DNA of 64,000 nucleotides from the NCBI RefSeq assembly GCF_039749495.1, contig NZ_JBDLLU010000003.1, positions 62,001 to 126,000 on the forward strand. The letters run 5' to 3'. Positions 20,090 to 28,218 of this stretch are shown here, piece after piece. Both the position numbers and the translations under genes were made by a program. The stretch is from Dehalogenimonas sp. THU2. GTDB lineage: Bacteria; Chloroflexota; Dehalococcoidia; Dehalococcoidales; Dehalococcoidaceae. Below the pieces are notes generated by a model. It was not told the DNA's origin. It worked only from the letters and a program-made list of their open reading frames with translations, and ran no database searches. Each line of letters starts with the position of its first letter. Within the stretch, counting starts at the first letter, position 1.

Positions 20090-20566
20090 CTAATCGAGTT
20101 TGCTTAAAGCCCTTTCCAGTTCCGCCTGACTGGCGAAGGCGCCAACTTGAAGATCGATGATTTCCCCTTCCTTATCAATGAGAAAGGTGGTAGGGGTAAA
20201 GCGGAGGCCGTAGCTAGCGGCCACGTCAGCGTTCACGTCTAGCAGGACCGGGAAAGTATAGCCATTCTGAGACATGAAAGTGTCCAGGTCTGCGGCGGAG
20301 TTCCTGATGGCGATGGTAAGGATGATGGTCTCATTGGCCGAATTATGGACTGCCTGGAAGTGCGGTAATTCCTCGATACATGGCGGGCAACTCAACTGCC
20401 AGAAATTGATTACCACCGCCTGACCCTGGAACTGGTTCAGGGACACAGTCTCGCCATTAAGGCTTTGAAGAGTAAAGCCGGGTGCGGTGCCCTTTGGTTC
20501 TGTGGCGCAACCGGCCAGAACGAGGACTATCACTACTAGTGCCGTAAAAACGCTTCGTTTGAACAT
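20090..20566 (-). CDS. TlpA/ResA-like thioredoxin-fold lipoprotein
   Basis: A lipoprotein signal peptide ends in LVLAGC (Cys 20), so the mature protein is anchored on the outer face of the membrane. The thioredoxin active site is CPPC within NFWQLSCPPCIEELPHF, and the cis-Pro strand is RFTPTTFLID. It is likely a thiol-disulfide oxidoreductase reduced by CcdA, whose gene lies 19 bases upstream in the same transcript. In other bacteria such pairs serve cytochrome c maturation or keep surface thiols reduced. No cytochrome genes are visible here, so the client is unknown. Confidence 0.88.
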   Translation of the reverse strand: MFKRSVFTALVVIVLVLAGCATEPKGTAPGFTLQSLNGETVSLNQFQGQAVVINFWQLSCPPCIEELPHFQAVHNSANETIILTIAIRNSAADLDTFMSQNGYTFPVLLDVNADVAASYGLRFTPTTFLIDKEGEIIDLQVGAFASQAELERALSKLD

Positions 20567-20585
20567 GATCGTACCTTTTTTTTAA

Positions 20586-21275
20586 TTATACCGCCAATAC
20601 GTTGAGTTTACCCATTAGAATCAAGAACCCCACCGTCACCAGAGCGACACCGCCGATAATGTAAAACCAGATGGTGTAACGGCTCATCCGGCGGAGAAGG
20701 GGCAGCGCGGAACCCATGGCCAGGCCGATAGCCAGGAAAGGAATCCCCAGGCCAAGGGAATAGACCAGCAAGAGCCCACTGCTTTGCCACATGGTATCAC
20801 CGGTAACTGCCATGGTGAGGATGCTGCCCAGGATAGGGCTGACGCAGGGTGTCCAGGCGAAGGTGAAAACGGCGCCGGTCATGAAAGAGCGCAGGTAGCC
20901 TCCCCTCCCGACCCGTACGTTGATCCTTTTTTCGAAATTCAGCCCGGGGAAACGCGCCGCCGCCAGCATATATGCGCCGAATAGAACCAGTATCGATCCG
21001 GTCACGTAGCGCACGACTGCCGAGTCGGAACTGATGAAACTGCCGGTCAGGCCGGCAATCGCGCCGAGAGCGGTAAAGATCAAGCTGAATCCGAGCACGA
21101 AGGCGAGTGCGTGGAAGAAGAAAACCGGGCGATTTAGAGTTTGAACCTTGCCAGGATCGAGAAATTCAGGCCCGGCCAGTGCCGAAAGATACACCGGCAC
21201 CATTGCCAAAATGCAGGGAGATAGAAAGGAAACCAAACCGGCTCCCAGAGCCACCAGCAGATTTACGTTTTCCAT
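20586..21275 (-). CDS. ccdA: Cytochrome c biogenesis protein CcdA
   Basis: A polytopic membrane protein of the CcdA/DsbD family with about six hydrophobic helices. The conserved cysteines are in SFLSPCILAMVP (first helix) and FAWTPCVSPILG (fourth helix). It passes electrons from cytoplasmic thioredoxin across the membrane to extracytoplasmic thioredoxin-like proteins such as the lipoprotein encoded next. At 229 aa it is typical. The start codon has no Shine-Dalgarno site and follows an extended -10 box by 12 bases. Confidence 0.92.
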   Translation of the reverse strand: MENVNLLVALGAGLVSFLSPCILAMVPVYLSALAGPEFLDPGKVQTLNRPVFFFHALAFVLGFSLIFTALGAIAGLTGSFISSDSAVVRYVTGSILVLFGAYMLAAARFPGLNFEKRINVRVGRGGYLRSFMTGAVFTFAWTPCVSPILGSILTMAVTGDTMWQSSGLLLVYSLGLGIPFLAIGLAMGSALPLLRRMSRYTIWFYIIGGVALVTVGFLILMGKLNVLAV

Positions 21276-21287
21276 CGTTGCCTTACG

Positions 21288-21296
21288 ATTATATCA
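21288..21296 (-). promoter_or_regulatory. Extended -10 promoter (TGATATAAT) for ccdA, probably leaderless
   Basis: On the minus strand TGATATAAT ends 12 bases before the ccdA ATG, with no ribosome-binding site between. Confidence 0.55.
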
Positions 21297-21441
21297 TGTT
21301 GTCGGGGGAACCAATGAAAGCAGTAATTTAGCTTGACGATAATTAACCACAATAGGTGGTAACTTTACCGTTTATCCGTCTTGAGTGTATACTTGGTCGC
21401 CGGTTATTAGGTTGCGACATGTCGAGAGGAGTCATTAAACG

Positions 21442-22185
21442 TTGAAGGTTTATCACATCGCTTATGAGCCGTCCTATGGTTCAGTGGACATCCATATATG
21501 GACCAAGTGTACGCTTGATTGCAAAGCGTGTTATACCAATTGGGAGCTTTACGATTTCAGCCTGTACGACGACGCCATTGCTGAAATCATAACCCGTGAG
21601 CGCCAGACGCCTCCGGATAAATTCCTGGCTTACGACGAAGTCATCGGATTATTGAAGCCTCTTGAGATCAAATATGCTGTTTTCATGGGTACCGAAGCTG
21701 CGCTCGATCCGGAATTGCCCAAACTTGCCAAAGAACTTCATGAAAAATGGCATTCCTACAACATCCTTTTGACTAACGGCATGGTCATGCCCGACCTCGC
21801 CGATATCGACCAGGTAATTTTCAGTATCAAGGCCTTTTCCGAGGATATCTACCGGGAATATACCGGCCGGTCCAATAAATCCGCCCTCAAGAACTTCGCA
21901 GAAATTGCAAAATCGGGAAAGAACCTTCATGCGGAAGTAGTCTATATTCCGGAGTTGATTGAAGCGGATGAGATCGAAAAGGTAGCCCAGTTCGTCGCAT
22001 CCATCGACCCGAACATTCCGTTCCGTATCGACGCTTATTTTCCGGTGCCGGAATGTCCCTGGCGCCCAGCATCGAACGCCGAAGTGGAGCACGCGGCGGA
22101 GCTGGCCAAGAAACACATGAAGAACGTTACCATCCTGACCCTCGATATGAAACGCATCGGCGACAAGGCACTGCGTATTTTCTGA
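21442..22185 (+). CDS. Radical SAM protein of unknown substrate
   Basis: C23, C27 and C30 (CTLDCKAC) form the CX3CX2C site of radical SAM enzymes. The barrel is short (247 aa) with MGTEAALDPELPKLA, LLTNGMV and DQVIFSIKAFSEDIYREYTGRSN, reminiscent of activating-enzyme-type radical SAM proteins. No extra Fe-S or SPASM cysteines are obvious beyond PVPECPWRP near the C-terminus. The start is TTG with GAGAGGAG ten bases upstream. It stands alone, divergent from ccdA and upstream of the corrinoid transport genes. The substrate cannot be named. Confidence 0.8.
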   Translation: MKVYHIAYEPSYGSVDIHIWTKCTLDCKACYTNWELYDFSLYDDAIAEIITRERQTPPDKFLAYDEVIGLLKPLEIKYAVFMGTEAALDPELPKLAKELHEKWHSYNILLTNGMVMPDLADIDQVIFSIKAFSEDIYREYTGRSNKSALKNFAEIAKSGKNLHAEVVYIPELIEADEIEKVAQFVASIDPNIPFRIDAYFPVPECPWRPASNAEVEHAAELAKKHMKNVTILTLDMKRIGDKALRIF

Positions 22186-22222
22186 TAGCCATTGTTCGTC
22201 TCCGGTATGGCAATCCTTTTCC

Positions 22223-22324
22223 GTTCTGACGCGGCTTCACAGATCGCGTGAGCGATCAAAGGTTTTGTCGGAACAGGGTACAGAATTTACAAATCAGGTG
22301 CGTCTGTGACGCTCTTCTGTACCC
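22223..22324 (+). ncRNA. Candidate structured RNA or terminator complex
   Basis: Nested complementary segments are visible. GTTCTGAC (22223-22230) pairs with GTCGGAAC (22267-22274), enclosing a GATCGC-GTGA-GCGATC hairpin (22242-22257). A perfect 10-bp stem, GGGTACAGAA (22276-22285) with TTCTGTACCC (22315-22324), then encloses GCGTC-TGT-GACGC (22300-22312). The block lies 165 bases before the promoter of the corrinoid transport genes, so it is not in their leader. No cobalamin-riboswitch core was found. The remaining gap up to 22488 shows nothing else I can name apart from a small CCGGT/ACCGG hairpin near 22411. Confidence 0.4.
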
Positions 22325-22488
22325 GCGTTCGGTTGCAGTGTTTATGGCAGGTCGGTTTACACATCCAAATGCCTCTTCGTAATCCCACGGCTTTCTGATT
22401 GTACGCTGCCGGTTATTACCGGTTGGCCAGCAATATTGAACCGCCTACACACATTGGCCTTTTCCAAATCATAAAATATCTTGCAGGG

Positions 22489-22517
22489 TTGACATGCTGG
22501 GTGGATTTCACTATACT
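22489..22517 (+). promoter_or_regulatory. Consensus sigma-70 promoter of the corrinoid uptake operon
   Basis: TTGACA (22489-22494), a 17-base spacer and TATACT (22512-22517) are about 65 bases before the first substrate-binding protein. This is one of the best promoters in the window. Confidence 0.85.
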
Positions 22518-22582
22518 GAACACAAATAAAATTAATCAAAAGCAAGTCTAATTGTATAACACAAAAAAAGGAGGGATCCCAG

Positions 22583-23572
22583 GTGGAATTCCAAGGCAAA
22601 CCAATACGCATAGGCAAGAAAATGATCATACTTGGAATCGCGGCGCTCAGTATTATTTTGCCGCTAGGGTTGACCGCATGCGGTACGGACGCTGTGACTC
22701 CGCCCCAGACAACGGATTCGGCTGTATTCCCGATGACTATCACTGATGATGCGGGTAGAACAGTAACAATTGCCAAACAACCTGAGAAGATAGTGTCTTT
22801 GATTCCTAGTCATACCGAAAACCTTTTCGCGTTAGGGGTGGGCAACAAGGTTGTTGGCGTCGATGATTTTAGCGATTATCCGCCGGCGGCTTTGGATAAG
22901 CCCAAGATGGGTAACTTATTCTCAGTGAACTATGAAGCTATAGTAAGCGCCGTTCCTGATCTTGTTTTAGTAGATATTTCCGCGGTTGGTATGGGTGTGG
23001 TTGACCAGCTGACGAACGTATTGGGGAACACCCCGGTCGTGGTGATAAAGGGCACCAGCGTATCAAGTTTTCAAGAAGTTTATGATTCTATCGGGCTCAT
23101 GGGAAAAATCGTCGGGGCACCCGAGAAGGCTGAACAGATAGTATCCGACATGAAGGCAAGGGTTAAGGCAGTAACGGATAAAACCAGCGGACTTACAGCC
23201 GCGCAAAAACCGCGGACCGTTTACATCATCTGGCCTGAGCCGATGTATATTCATGGTAGTAATGGTTTGGGCTCCGCGTTGATCGTGGCTGCCGGAGGAT
23301 TGAATATATTCATCGATAACACCGGTGATGCTGTACAACTGGAAGAGCTTGTCAGTCGCAACCCTCAGATTATTCTGGCTTCAGCCAGCGAAAGTATGGG
23401 GGATTTTGCCTATCAGTTCGCTTTGACCGATTCGAGGCTTGACACTACCGAAGCCAAAATTAATGGTGCTATATATGGGATGAATGACGATTTTACCGCA
23501 CGTCCGGGTCCTCGGCTGGTCGAGGGATTAGAATCTATGGCCAAACTATTGCACCCTGAATTGTTTGGTTAA
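22583..23572 (+). CDS. btuF: ABC transporter substrate-binding lipoprotein, BtuF-like (first copy)
   Basis: A lipoprotein signal with Cys 33 in GLTACG is followed by a Fe/B12-type periplasmic-binding fold: two lobes joined by a long helix (KAEQIVSDMKARVKAV). PEKIVSLIPSHTENLFALGVG and VVGVDDFSDYPPAAL are typical of corrinoid- or siderophore-binding family members. Neighbouring btuCD, cbiZ and cob genes favour corrinoid as ligand. The GTG start has AGGAGGG seven bases upstream. A second binding protein follows directly, and the two differ clearly in sequence. Confidence 0.88.
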   Translation: MEFQGKPIRIGKKMIILGIAALSIILPLGLTACGTDAVTPPQTTDSAVFPMTITDDAGRTVTIAKQPEKIVSLIPSHTENLFALGVGNKVVGVDDFSDYPPAALDKPKMGNLFSVNYEAIVSAVPDLVLVDISAVGMGVVDQLTNVLGNTPVVVIKGTSVSSFQEVYDSIGLMGKIVGAPEKAEQIVSDMKARVKAVTDKTSGLTAAQKPRTVYIIWPEPMYIHGSNGLGSALIVAAGGLNIFIDNTGDAVQLEELVSRNPQIILASASESMGDFAYQFALTDSRLDTTEAKINGAIYGMNDDFTARPGPRLVEGLESMAKLLHPELFG

Positions 23573-23626
23573 AGCGATTTGGTACTTCGTCGGCATCGAT
23601 CTACAGAATTTGGAATGAGGGAATAT

Positions 23627-24580
23627 ATGAAAGCCGGTAAAATAGTCACCTTAGCAACGGCGCTGCTCGTGGCGGTTCTTGGACTCAGTTTAATTCCCGG
23701 TTGTACCGAGGAAGAAACGCCGATAGTAATTCCTGAAACGATTTATCCGTTGACCATTGTCGATCAACTGGACCGAACAGTCACGATCAACGCAGAGCCA
23801 CAGCGGATCATCTCCCTGGCTCCCAGCAACACCGAAATCGTATATGCGCTTGGATTAGAAGATAAGCTGGTCGGCGTTACTACCTATTGCAACTATCCGG
23901 CGGCCGCGTTGGAAAAACCAAAGGTTGGCGGGTTTTCGACAGCTGATGTCGAATTGATAACCGCAGCGCAACCGGATCTCATCATCGCTGCCAATATCCA
24001 TGCGAGTAAGGTAATTCCGCAACTCGAAGCACTAGGATTTACGGTCATCGCTCTAAGTCCGGATAATCTTAACGAGGTTCTTGAGGCAATCGAGATGGTG
24101 GGTAAAGTGGCAAACGTGAATGAGATTACTCAACCGCTGGTTGACGGGCTTACTGCTCGGGTCAATGCCGTAACCAGTAAAACTCAGACCCTGAATCAAA
24201 GTCAGTTAACCCGCACGTTCTATATCGTCTGGCATGAGCCGCTGCAGAGTATCGGTAGTACCTCCTTTATTAACAGCCTGATAAGTGTCGCCGGCGGTGT
24301 GAATATTGTCGGGGAGATAAACGAAAAATATCCCAAGGTCAGCCCGGAAACCGTACTTGGGAAAGATCCTCAGGTAATCATCGCCCAGATCGGTATGGGG
24401 TCTGGTGAGGATCTGCCGCTGCAGTGGGCAAAAACCGAGCCTTTGCTGGCAAGTGTAAGCGCCAGAGTGAACGGTCAGGTTTTCGGAGTGATTTCTGATG
24501 TCGTCGGGCGTTCCGGCCCGCGGATCGTGGACGCGTTGGAAGAATTGGCAAAGATGATTCACCCGGAGCTTTTCAGTTAG
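23627..24580 (+). CDS. btuF: ABC transporter substrate-binding lipoprotein, BtuF-like (second copy)
   Basis: The signal peptide ends SLIPGC (Cys 26). It has the same two-lobe fold as the preceding protein: QRIISLAPSNTEIVYALGLEDKLVGVTTYCNYPAAALEKPKVGG near the N-terminus and RSGPRIVDALEELAKMIHPELF at the C-terminus. I use ATG 23627, preceded by GAGGG; the upstream in-frame GTG at 23579 would add residues that spoil the signal peptide. Two tandem binding proteins sharing one permease may bind different corrinoids, for example cobamides and cobinamide. That is inference. Confidence 0.88.
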   Translation: MKAGKIVTLATALLVAVLGLSLIPGCTEEETPIVIPETIYPLTIVDQLDRTVTINAEPQRIISLAPSNTEIVYALGLEDKLVGVTTYCNYPAAALEKPKVGGFSTADVELITAAQPDLIIAANIHASKVIPQLEALGFTVIALSPDNLNEVLEAIEMVGKVANVNEITQPLVDGLTARVNAVTSKTQTLNQSQLTRTFYIVWHEPLQSIGSTSFINSLISVAGGVNIVGEINEKYPKVSPETVLGKDPQVIIAQIGMGSGEDLPLQWAKTEPLLASVSARVNGQVFGVISDVVGRSGPRIVDALEELAKMIHPELFS

Positions 24581-24586
24581 AATACG

Positions 24587-24620
24587 GGGTGGGTCGGTGA
24601 ATTTACCGGCCCACCCTTTC
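24587..24620 (+). terminator. Intra-operon terminator or attenuating hairpin
   Basis: GGGTGGGTCGGT (24587-24598) pairs with ACCGGCCCACCC (24605-24616), followed by TTTCT. The T-run is short, so partial read-through into btuC is likely. This would make binding proteins more abundant than the permease. Confidence 0.6.
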
Positions 24621-24648
24621 TGATCTTGTTATTGAGGAAACAATTTAT

Positions 24649-25716
24649 TTGAGCGTATCTGATATTCAGGCTCGAGCGGCGGCGATTTCTAAGACCTGGA
24701 AAAGCCGCACGATTGCAATCGGGATTCTCTTTATCGTTCTCGTGTTGGTCGGTGTCTTTGCCATTACACTGGGCAGTGTCCAGATACCGTTCGGCACCAC
24801 TTTTGAGATTTTGTTCTCAAAGCTTCCCTTCATCACCTCAGATCCGGATTGGTCCCCCGCTTTTGAGACTATCATCACCAATATCCGGTTGCCGCGGGTA
24901 ATGCTGGCAGGTATCGTTGGACTGGCATTAGCGGTAGCTGGCGCTTCCTATCAGGGACTGTTCCGTAATCCCCTGGCTGATCCGTACTTGATAGGAGTCG
25001 CCCAGGGTGCCGCGCTTGGTGCGGTATTGGGCTTTTTATTCCCGGTGGCTTTTCTCGGCGGGACGATTATTCCGATTTTTGCCTTCATTGGGGCTTTGGT
25101 CAGTGTGGGTGTCGTTTATATGCTTGCCAGGGTGGGAGGTATGATACCGGTCACGACGCTTATCCTGGCCGGCGTGGCCATGGGTTCTCTTTTCTCGGCT
25201 ATGGTATCTTATTTGATAACTATCAGCGGGGACAAGATCCATGGCATCATATTTTGGATGATGGGCAGTTTTTCATCCAGCCAGTGGTCTGAGGTCAGGA
25301 TAACCTGGCCGCTTATTCTTGTGGGAGTGGCGATAATTTTCCTGTTTGCCCGGGCACTGAACATCATGCAGCTTGGCGAAGAACAGGCAAAACAACTGGG
25401 CGTTGACGTTGAGAAGGTCAAGATTATCTTATTGGCCGTTTCCACGTTAATCACCGCCGCCGCGGTTTCTTTTGTCGGCATTATTGGGTTTGTCGGCATT
25501 ATCGTTCCCCATGCGGTACGGTTGATCTGGGGACCGGACCACCGGTTTTTGTTACCGCTTTCAGCTTTGGTTGGGGCGATTTTCATGATCCTGGCTGACA
25601 TTGTGGCCAGGACGCTGCTAGCACCGACAGAAATACCTATCGGTATTATAACCGCCATATGCGGCGCTCCATTTTTTCTGTATCTGCTTAGAAAACGCAC
25701 CAAGGTGTTGTTCTAA
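24649..25716 (+). CDS. btuC: Corrinoid/iron-chelate ABC transporter permease, BtuC family
   Basis: The 355-aa protein has about ten hydrophobic helices of the FecCD/BtuC family. Visible landmarks are RLPRVMLAGIVGLALAVAGASYQGLFRNPLADPYLIGVAQGA and the cytoplasmic loop AKQLGVDVEKVK that contacts the ATPase. The start is TTG (24649), with GAGGAAA about nine bases upstream and no better start nearby. The N-terminal 20 residues are soluble. The stop is two bases before btuD, so the two are coupled. Confidence 0.9.
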   Translation: MSVSDIQARAAAISKTWKSRTIAIGILFIVLVLVGVFAITLGSVQIPFGTTFEILFSKLPFITSDPDWSPAFETIITNIRLPRVMLAGIVGLALAVAGASYQGLFRNPLADPYLIGVAQGAALGAVLGFLFPVAFLGGTIIPIFAFIGALVSVGVVYMLARVGGMIPVTTLILAGVAMGSLFSAMVSYLITISGDKIHGIIFWMMGSFSSSQWSEVRITWPLILVGVAIIFLFARALNIMQLGEEQAKQLGVDVEKVKIILLAVSTLITAAAVSFVGIIGFVGIIVPHAVRLIWGPDHRFLLPLSALVGAIFMILADIVARTLLAPTEIPIGIITAICGAPFFLYLLRKRTKVLF

Positions 25717-25718
25717 TC

Positions 25719-26522
25719 ATGCTTACCATTGAATTAAAGAACGTATCCGTTTCTTACGGCGAAAAAGAAGTAGTTCATGATGTCAGTTTCCGCATGGTCC
25801 CGGGAGAAATGGTCGGGTTGGTCGGTCCCAATGGTTCGGGCAAATCCACTCTGATCAAATCTTTAAGCCGGATTCTAACGCCGGTTAAAGGGAGCATTAC
25901 CGCCAACGGTGATGATATCTCACGTCTTGGAAGGCGCGAGTTAGCCAAACTCATCAGTGTTGTCCCCCAAACCCCTTGGCTGCCCAGCGCCTATACCGCT
26001 TTTGAGATAGTTCTCATGGGCAGGAATCCCCATTTAGGGCCTCTTCAATATGAAGGAGAAAAGGACCTGACCATCGCCTGGGATGCTATGGAAAGGGCAG
26101 GCGTCCAGCAGTTCGCAGAGCGCAGAATTTCCGAGCTTTCCGGCGGTGAAATACAGAGTGTTTTGATAGCCAGAGCGCTTGCTCAGCAAACCGAGGGCAT
26201 TCTGCTGGATGAACCTACGGCCAATCTGGATATCGGGCGACAGATCGATGTGTTGAATCTGATCAAAGAGGAATGTCACCAACGTCATCTCACCGTCATC
26301 GCCGCCATTCATGATTTGAATTTGGCGGCGCATTATTGTGAAAAACTGGTCCTGATACGGCGCGGTGAATTATTCGCTTTCGGTACGCCGGCTGAAGTGA
26401 TTACAACTGACAATATTTGCCAGGTATACGGGCCCGGGTCCTATGTCCACGCTCACCCGCTGACAGGATTGCCCGCGGTCCTGCCTCGGGTCGGTAATAT
26501 TAAAGAAAACAGATGTGGATAA
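25719..26522 (+). CDS. btuD: Corrinoid/iron-chelate ABC transporter ATPase, BtuD family
   Basis: Walker A GPNGSGKST (residues about 36-44), Q-loop VPQT, signature LSGGEIQ and Walker B ILLDEPT are intact. D-loop ANLD and switch histidine AAIHDLN follow. The signature has Glu-Ile before Gln in place of the commoner Glu-Arg or Gln-Arg. At 267 aa it is of normal length. It completes the BtuF-BtuC-BtuD importer. Its 3' end overlaps or abuts the cbiZ start region. Confidence 0.92.
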   Translation: MLTIELKNVSVSYGEKEVVHDVSFRMVPGEMVGLVGPNGSGKSTLIKSLSRILTPVKGSITANGDDISRLGRRELAKLISVVPQTPWLPSAYTAFEIVLMGRNPHLGPLQYEGEKDLTIAWDAMERAGVQQFAERRISELSGGEIQSVLIARALAQQTEGILLDEPTANLDIGRQIDVLNLIKEECHQRHLTVIAAIHDLNLAAHYCEKLVLIRRGELFAFGTPAEVITTDNICQVYGPGSYVHAHPLTGLPAVLPRVGNIKENRCG

Positions 26523-26529
26523 ACGGTGC

Positions 26530-27276
26530 ATGAGTAAAGACACCCGTAGCGAAGTATTAGGCTGCTTTCACGGCGTTACCGCTGAGATCGTCCATCACCG
26601 GATCTGGAATGAGCCTTCCAACGCCTTGCTCCTGTACCTGCCTGAGCCGCAGCGGACACTGTCCGGGTTGCAAGGGTATCGTAAAGCCAGCGTCGTGGCT
26701 AACTGCCATATACCGCAACCATTATGGATGAAACTTCATGACCCTGAATGTGATTGGCGCGGCTATTTCCGGCAGATCCTTAAGTCGAATTCTCTCGGCT
26801 GCAACCTGTCGCTGGACAACGCCACCATGCTTTCCACCGGCGTGACCATGGAGCACTTAGCCTGGAGCGAGGCGACCGACGGGGAGTTATGGGCTATGGC
26901 GTTTGTCACCGCCGGCGTCGAGGGTAACGCCCTGCGGGTCGGAGTGGATACCGGCCGGCATCACAACCCGGTGGGCACCATCAACACCATCGTTTTTTCT
27001 TGCGCCGAACTCACCCAGGCGGCGCTGGCGGCGTCCTTCATCACCATCACTGAGGCCAAGGTGGTCGCCTTGGAGGATATGGGGATCAAGAGCGCCTACA
27101 CTCCTTCGCTTCAGGCCACCGGCACCGGTACCGACCAGATCGTGACCGTGTCCGGCAAGACCGCAAAGTGTACATATGTCAGCGGACATACTAAAATAGG
27201 CGCACTGATGGCCCGCGCGGTCACCGCCGCTACCAAGGAAGCCATCGCAAAACGCCGCAAGGTGCTTTATAGTTAG
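26530..27276 (+). CDS. cbiZ: Adenosylcobinamide amidohydrolase CbiZ
   Basis: CbiZ removes the aminopropanol side chain from cobinamide or pseudocobalamin to give cobyric acid, allowing imported corrinoids to be rebuilt with another lower ligand. Conserved features include NATMLSTGVTMEHLAW, TAGVEGNALRVGVD, PVGTINTIVFSCAELTQAAL and the C-terminal SGHTKIGALMARAV. ATG 26530 is used. A GTG at 26515, overlapping the btuD end, is also possible; neither has a strong ribosome-binding site. CbiB downstream reattaches aminopropanol, closing the remodelling route. Confidence 0.92.
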   Translation: MSKDTRSEVLGCFHGVTAEIVHHRIWNEPSNALLLYLPEPQRTLSGLQGYRKASVVANCHIPQPLWMKLHDPECDWRGYFRQILKSNSLGCNLSLDNATMLSTGVTMEHLAWSEATDGELWAMAFVTAGVEGNALRVGVDTGRHHNPVGTINTIVFSCAELTQAALAASFITITEAKVVALEDMGIKSAYTPSLQATGTGTDQIVTVSGKTAKCTYVSGHTKIGALMARAVTAATKEAIAKRRKVLYS

Positions 27277-27285
27277 GGAGCTCCG

Positions 27286-28218
27286 TTGGACATAATACTG
27301 ATTCTGCTGGTCGCCCTGGCGGTTGAGTTTATTATTGGCGACCCGCCCAACGCCATTCATCCCGTGGCGTGGCTGGGCAAGGTCATTTCTTTTTTTGAAC
27401 GCTTCGGCCTCCGGGCCGGCAAGACTTATCAGTTCCTTTACGGCGCGCTAATTACCGTTATCCTGATGCTGGCCGTCGCGGCTGCTGCCTGGTTTCTGGT
27501 TGAATGGCTCAAGAGCATTCATTATATCCTCTATATCGTCGTCACCGGTATTCTGCTCAAGGTCAGCTTCAGCTTCGTGTATCTACGCAAGACCGCTCTG
27601 CACATCAAGCAGCTTATTGAGAAGGATGAGACTATCGACCAGGGGCGTTTCGAGTTGAGGGCTCTGGTCAGCCGCGATACTTCGAAATTATCGCGGCCGT
27701 ACCTCGTGTCGGCCACTGTTGAGTCGGTCTCGGAGAGCCTTTGCGACAGCTTGGTATCGCCCATATTTTTCTTTTTACTGTTTGGGTTGCCGGGCGCCTT
27801 CGCCTTCCGCGTGGTCAGCACCTTCGACAGCATGGTTGGCTATCGCGGTAAATACGAATATCTGGGTAAGTTTCCCGCCCGCCTCGACGACGTCCTTAAT
27901 TATATCCCGGCGCGCCTCTCCGCCTTGGTGGTGATCGTCGCCGCTTACCTTACGAAGATGGGAGCCCGCCGAGCCTGGCACATTGCCAAATCGGATCATC
28001 TCAAGACCGAGAGCCCGAATGCCGGCTGGCCGATGGCGGCGGCGGCGGGGGCGCTGGGGGTACAGTTCGAGAAGATCGATCACTACCGACTGGGTAGGGC
28101 TGACCGCCCGATGACACCCGATGTCGTCGAGGATTCTTTGCGTCTGATCAACAGCGCCACTATGGTCTGGTTCATCATTTGCTTTGCCGTAGGGGGGATG
28201 ATCATTGCTCTCACCTAG
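27286..28218 (+). CDS. cbiB: Adenosylcobinamide-phosphate synthase CbiB
   Basis: This integral membrane enzyme attaches (R)-1-aminopropan-2-ol phosphate to adenosylcobyric acid. The N-terminal GDPPNAIHPVAWLGKVI motif, the LRALVSRDTSKL segment and ESVSESLCDSLVSPIFF are family hallmarks. About four hydrophobic segments are visible. At 310 aa it is complete. The TTG start at 27286 has GGGAG upstream and follows cbiZ by nine bases. The 3' end overlaps the next gene by 14 bases. In some nomenclature this gene is cobD, not to be confused with the following decarboxylase. Confidence 0.93.
   Translation: MDIILILLVALAVEFIIGDPPNAIHPVAWLGKVISFFERFGLRAGKTYQFLYGALITVILMLAVAAAAWFLVEWLKSIHYILYIVVTGILLKVSFSFVYLRKTALHIKQLIEKDETIDQGRFELRALVSRDTSKLSRPYLVSATVESVSESLCDSLVSPIFFFLLFGLPGAFAFRVVSTFDSMVGYRGKYEYLGKFPARLDDVLNYIPARLSALVVIVAAYLTKMGARRAWHIAKSDHLKTESPNAGWPMAAAAGALGVQFEKIDHYRLGRADRPMTPDVVEDSLRLINSATMVWFIICFAVGGMIIALT

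Noticed and set aside
22186-22582. Cobalamin riboswitch upstream of the corrinoid transporter
   Set aside because: I found none of the conserved core words on either strand, and the promoter is only about 65 bases from the start codon. A covariance search would be decisive.
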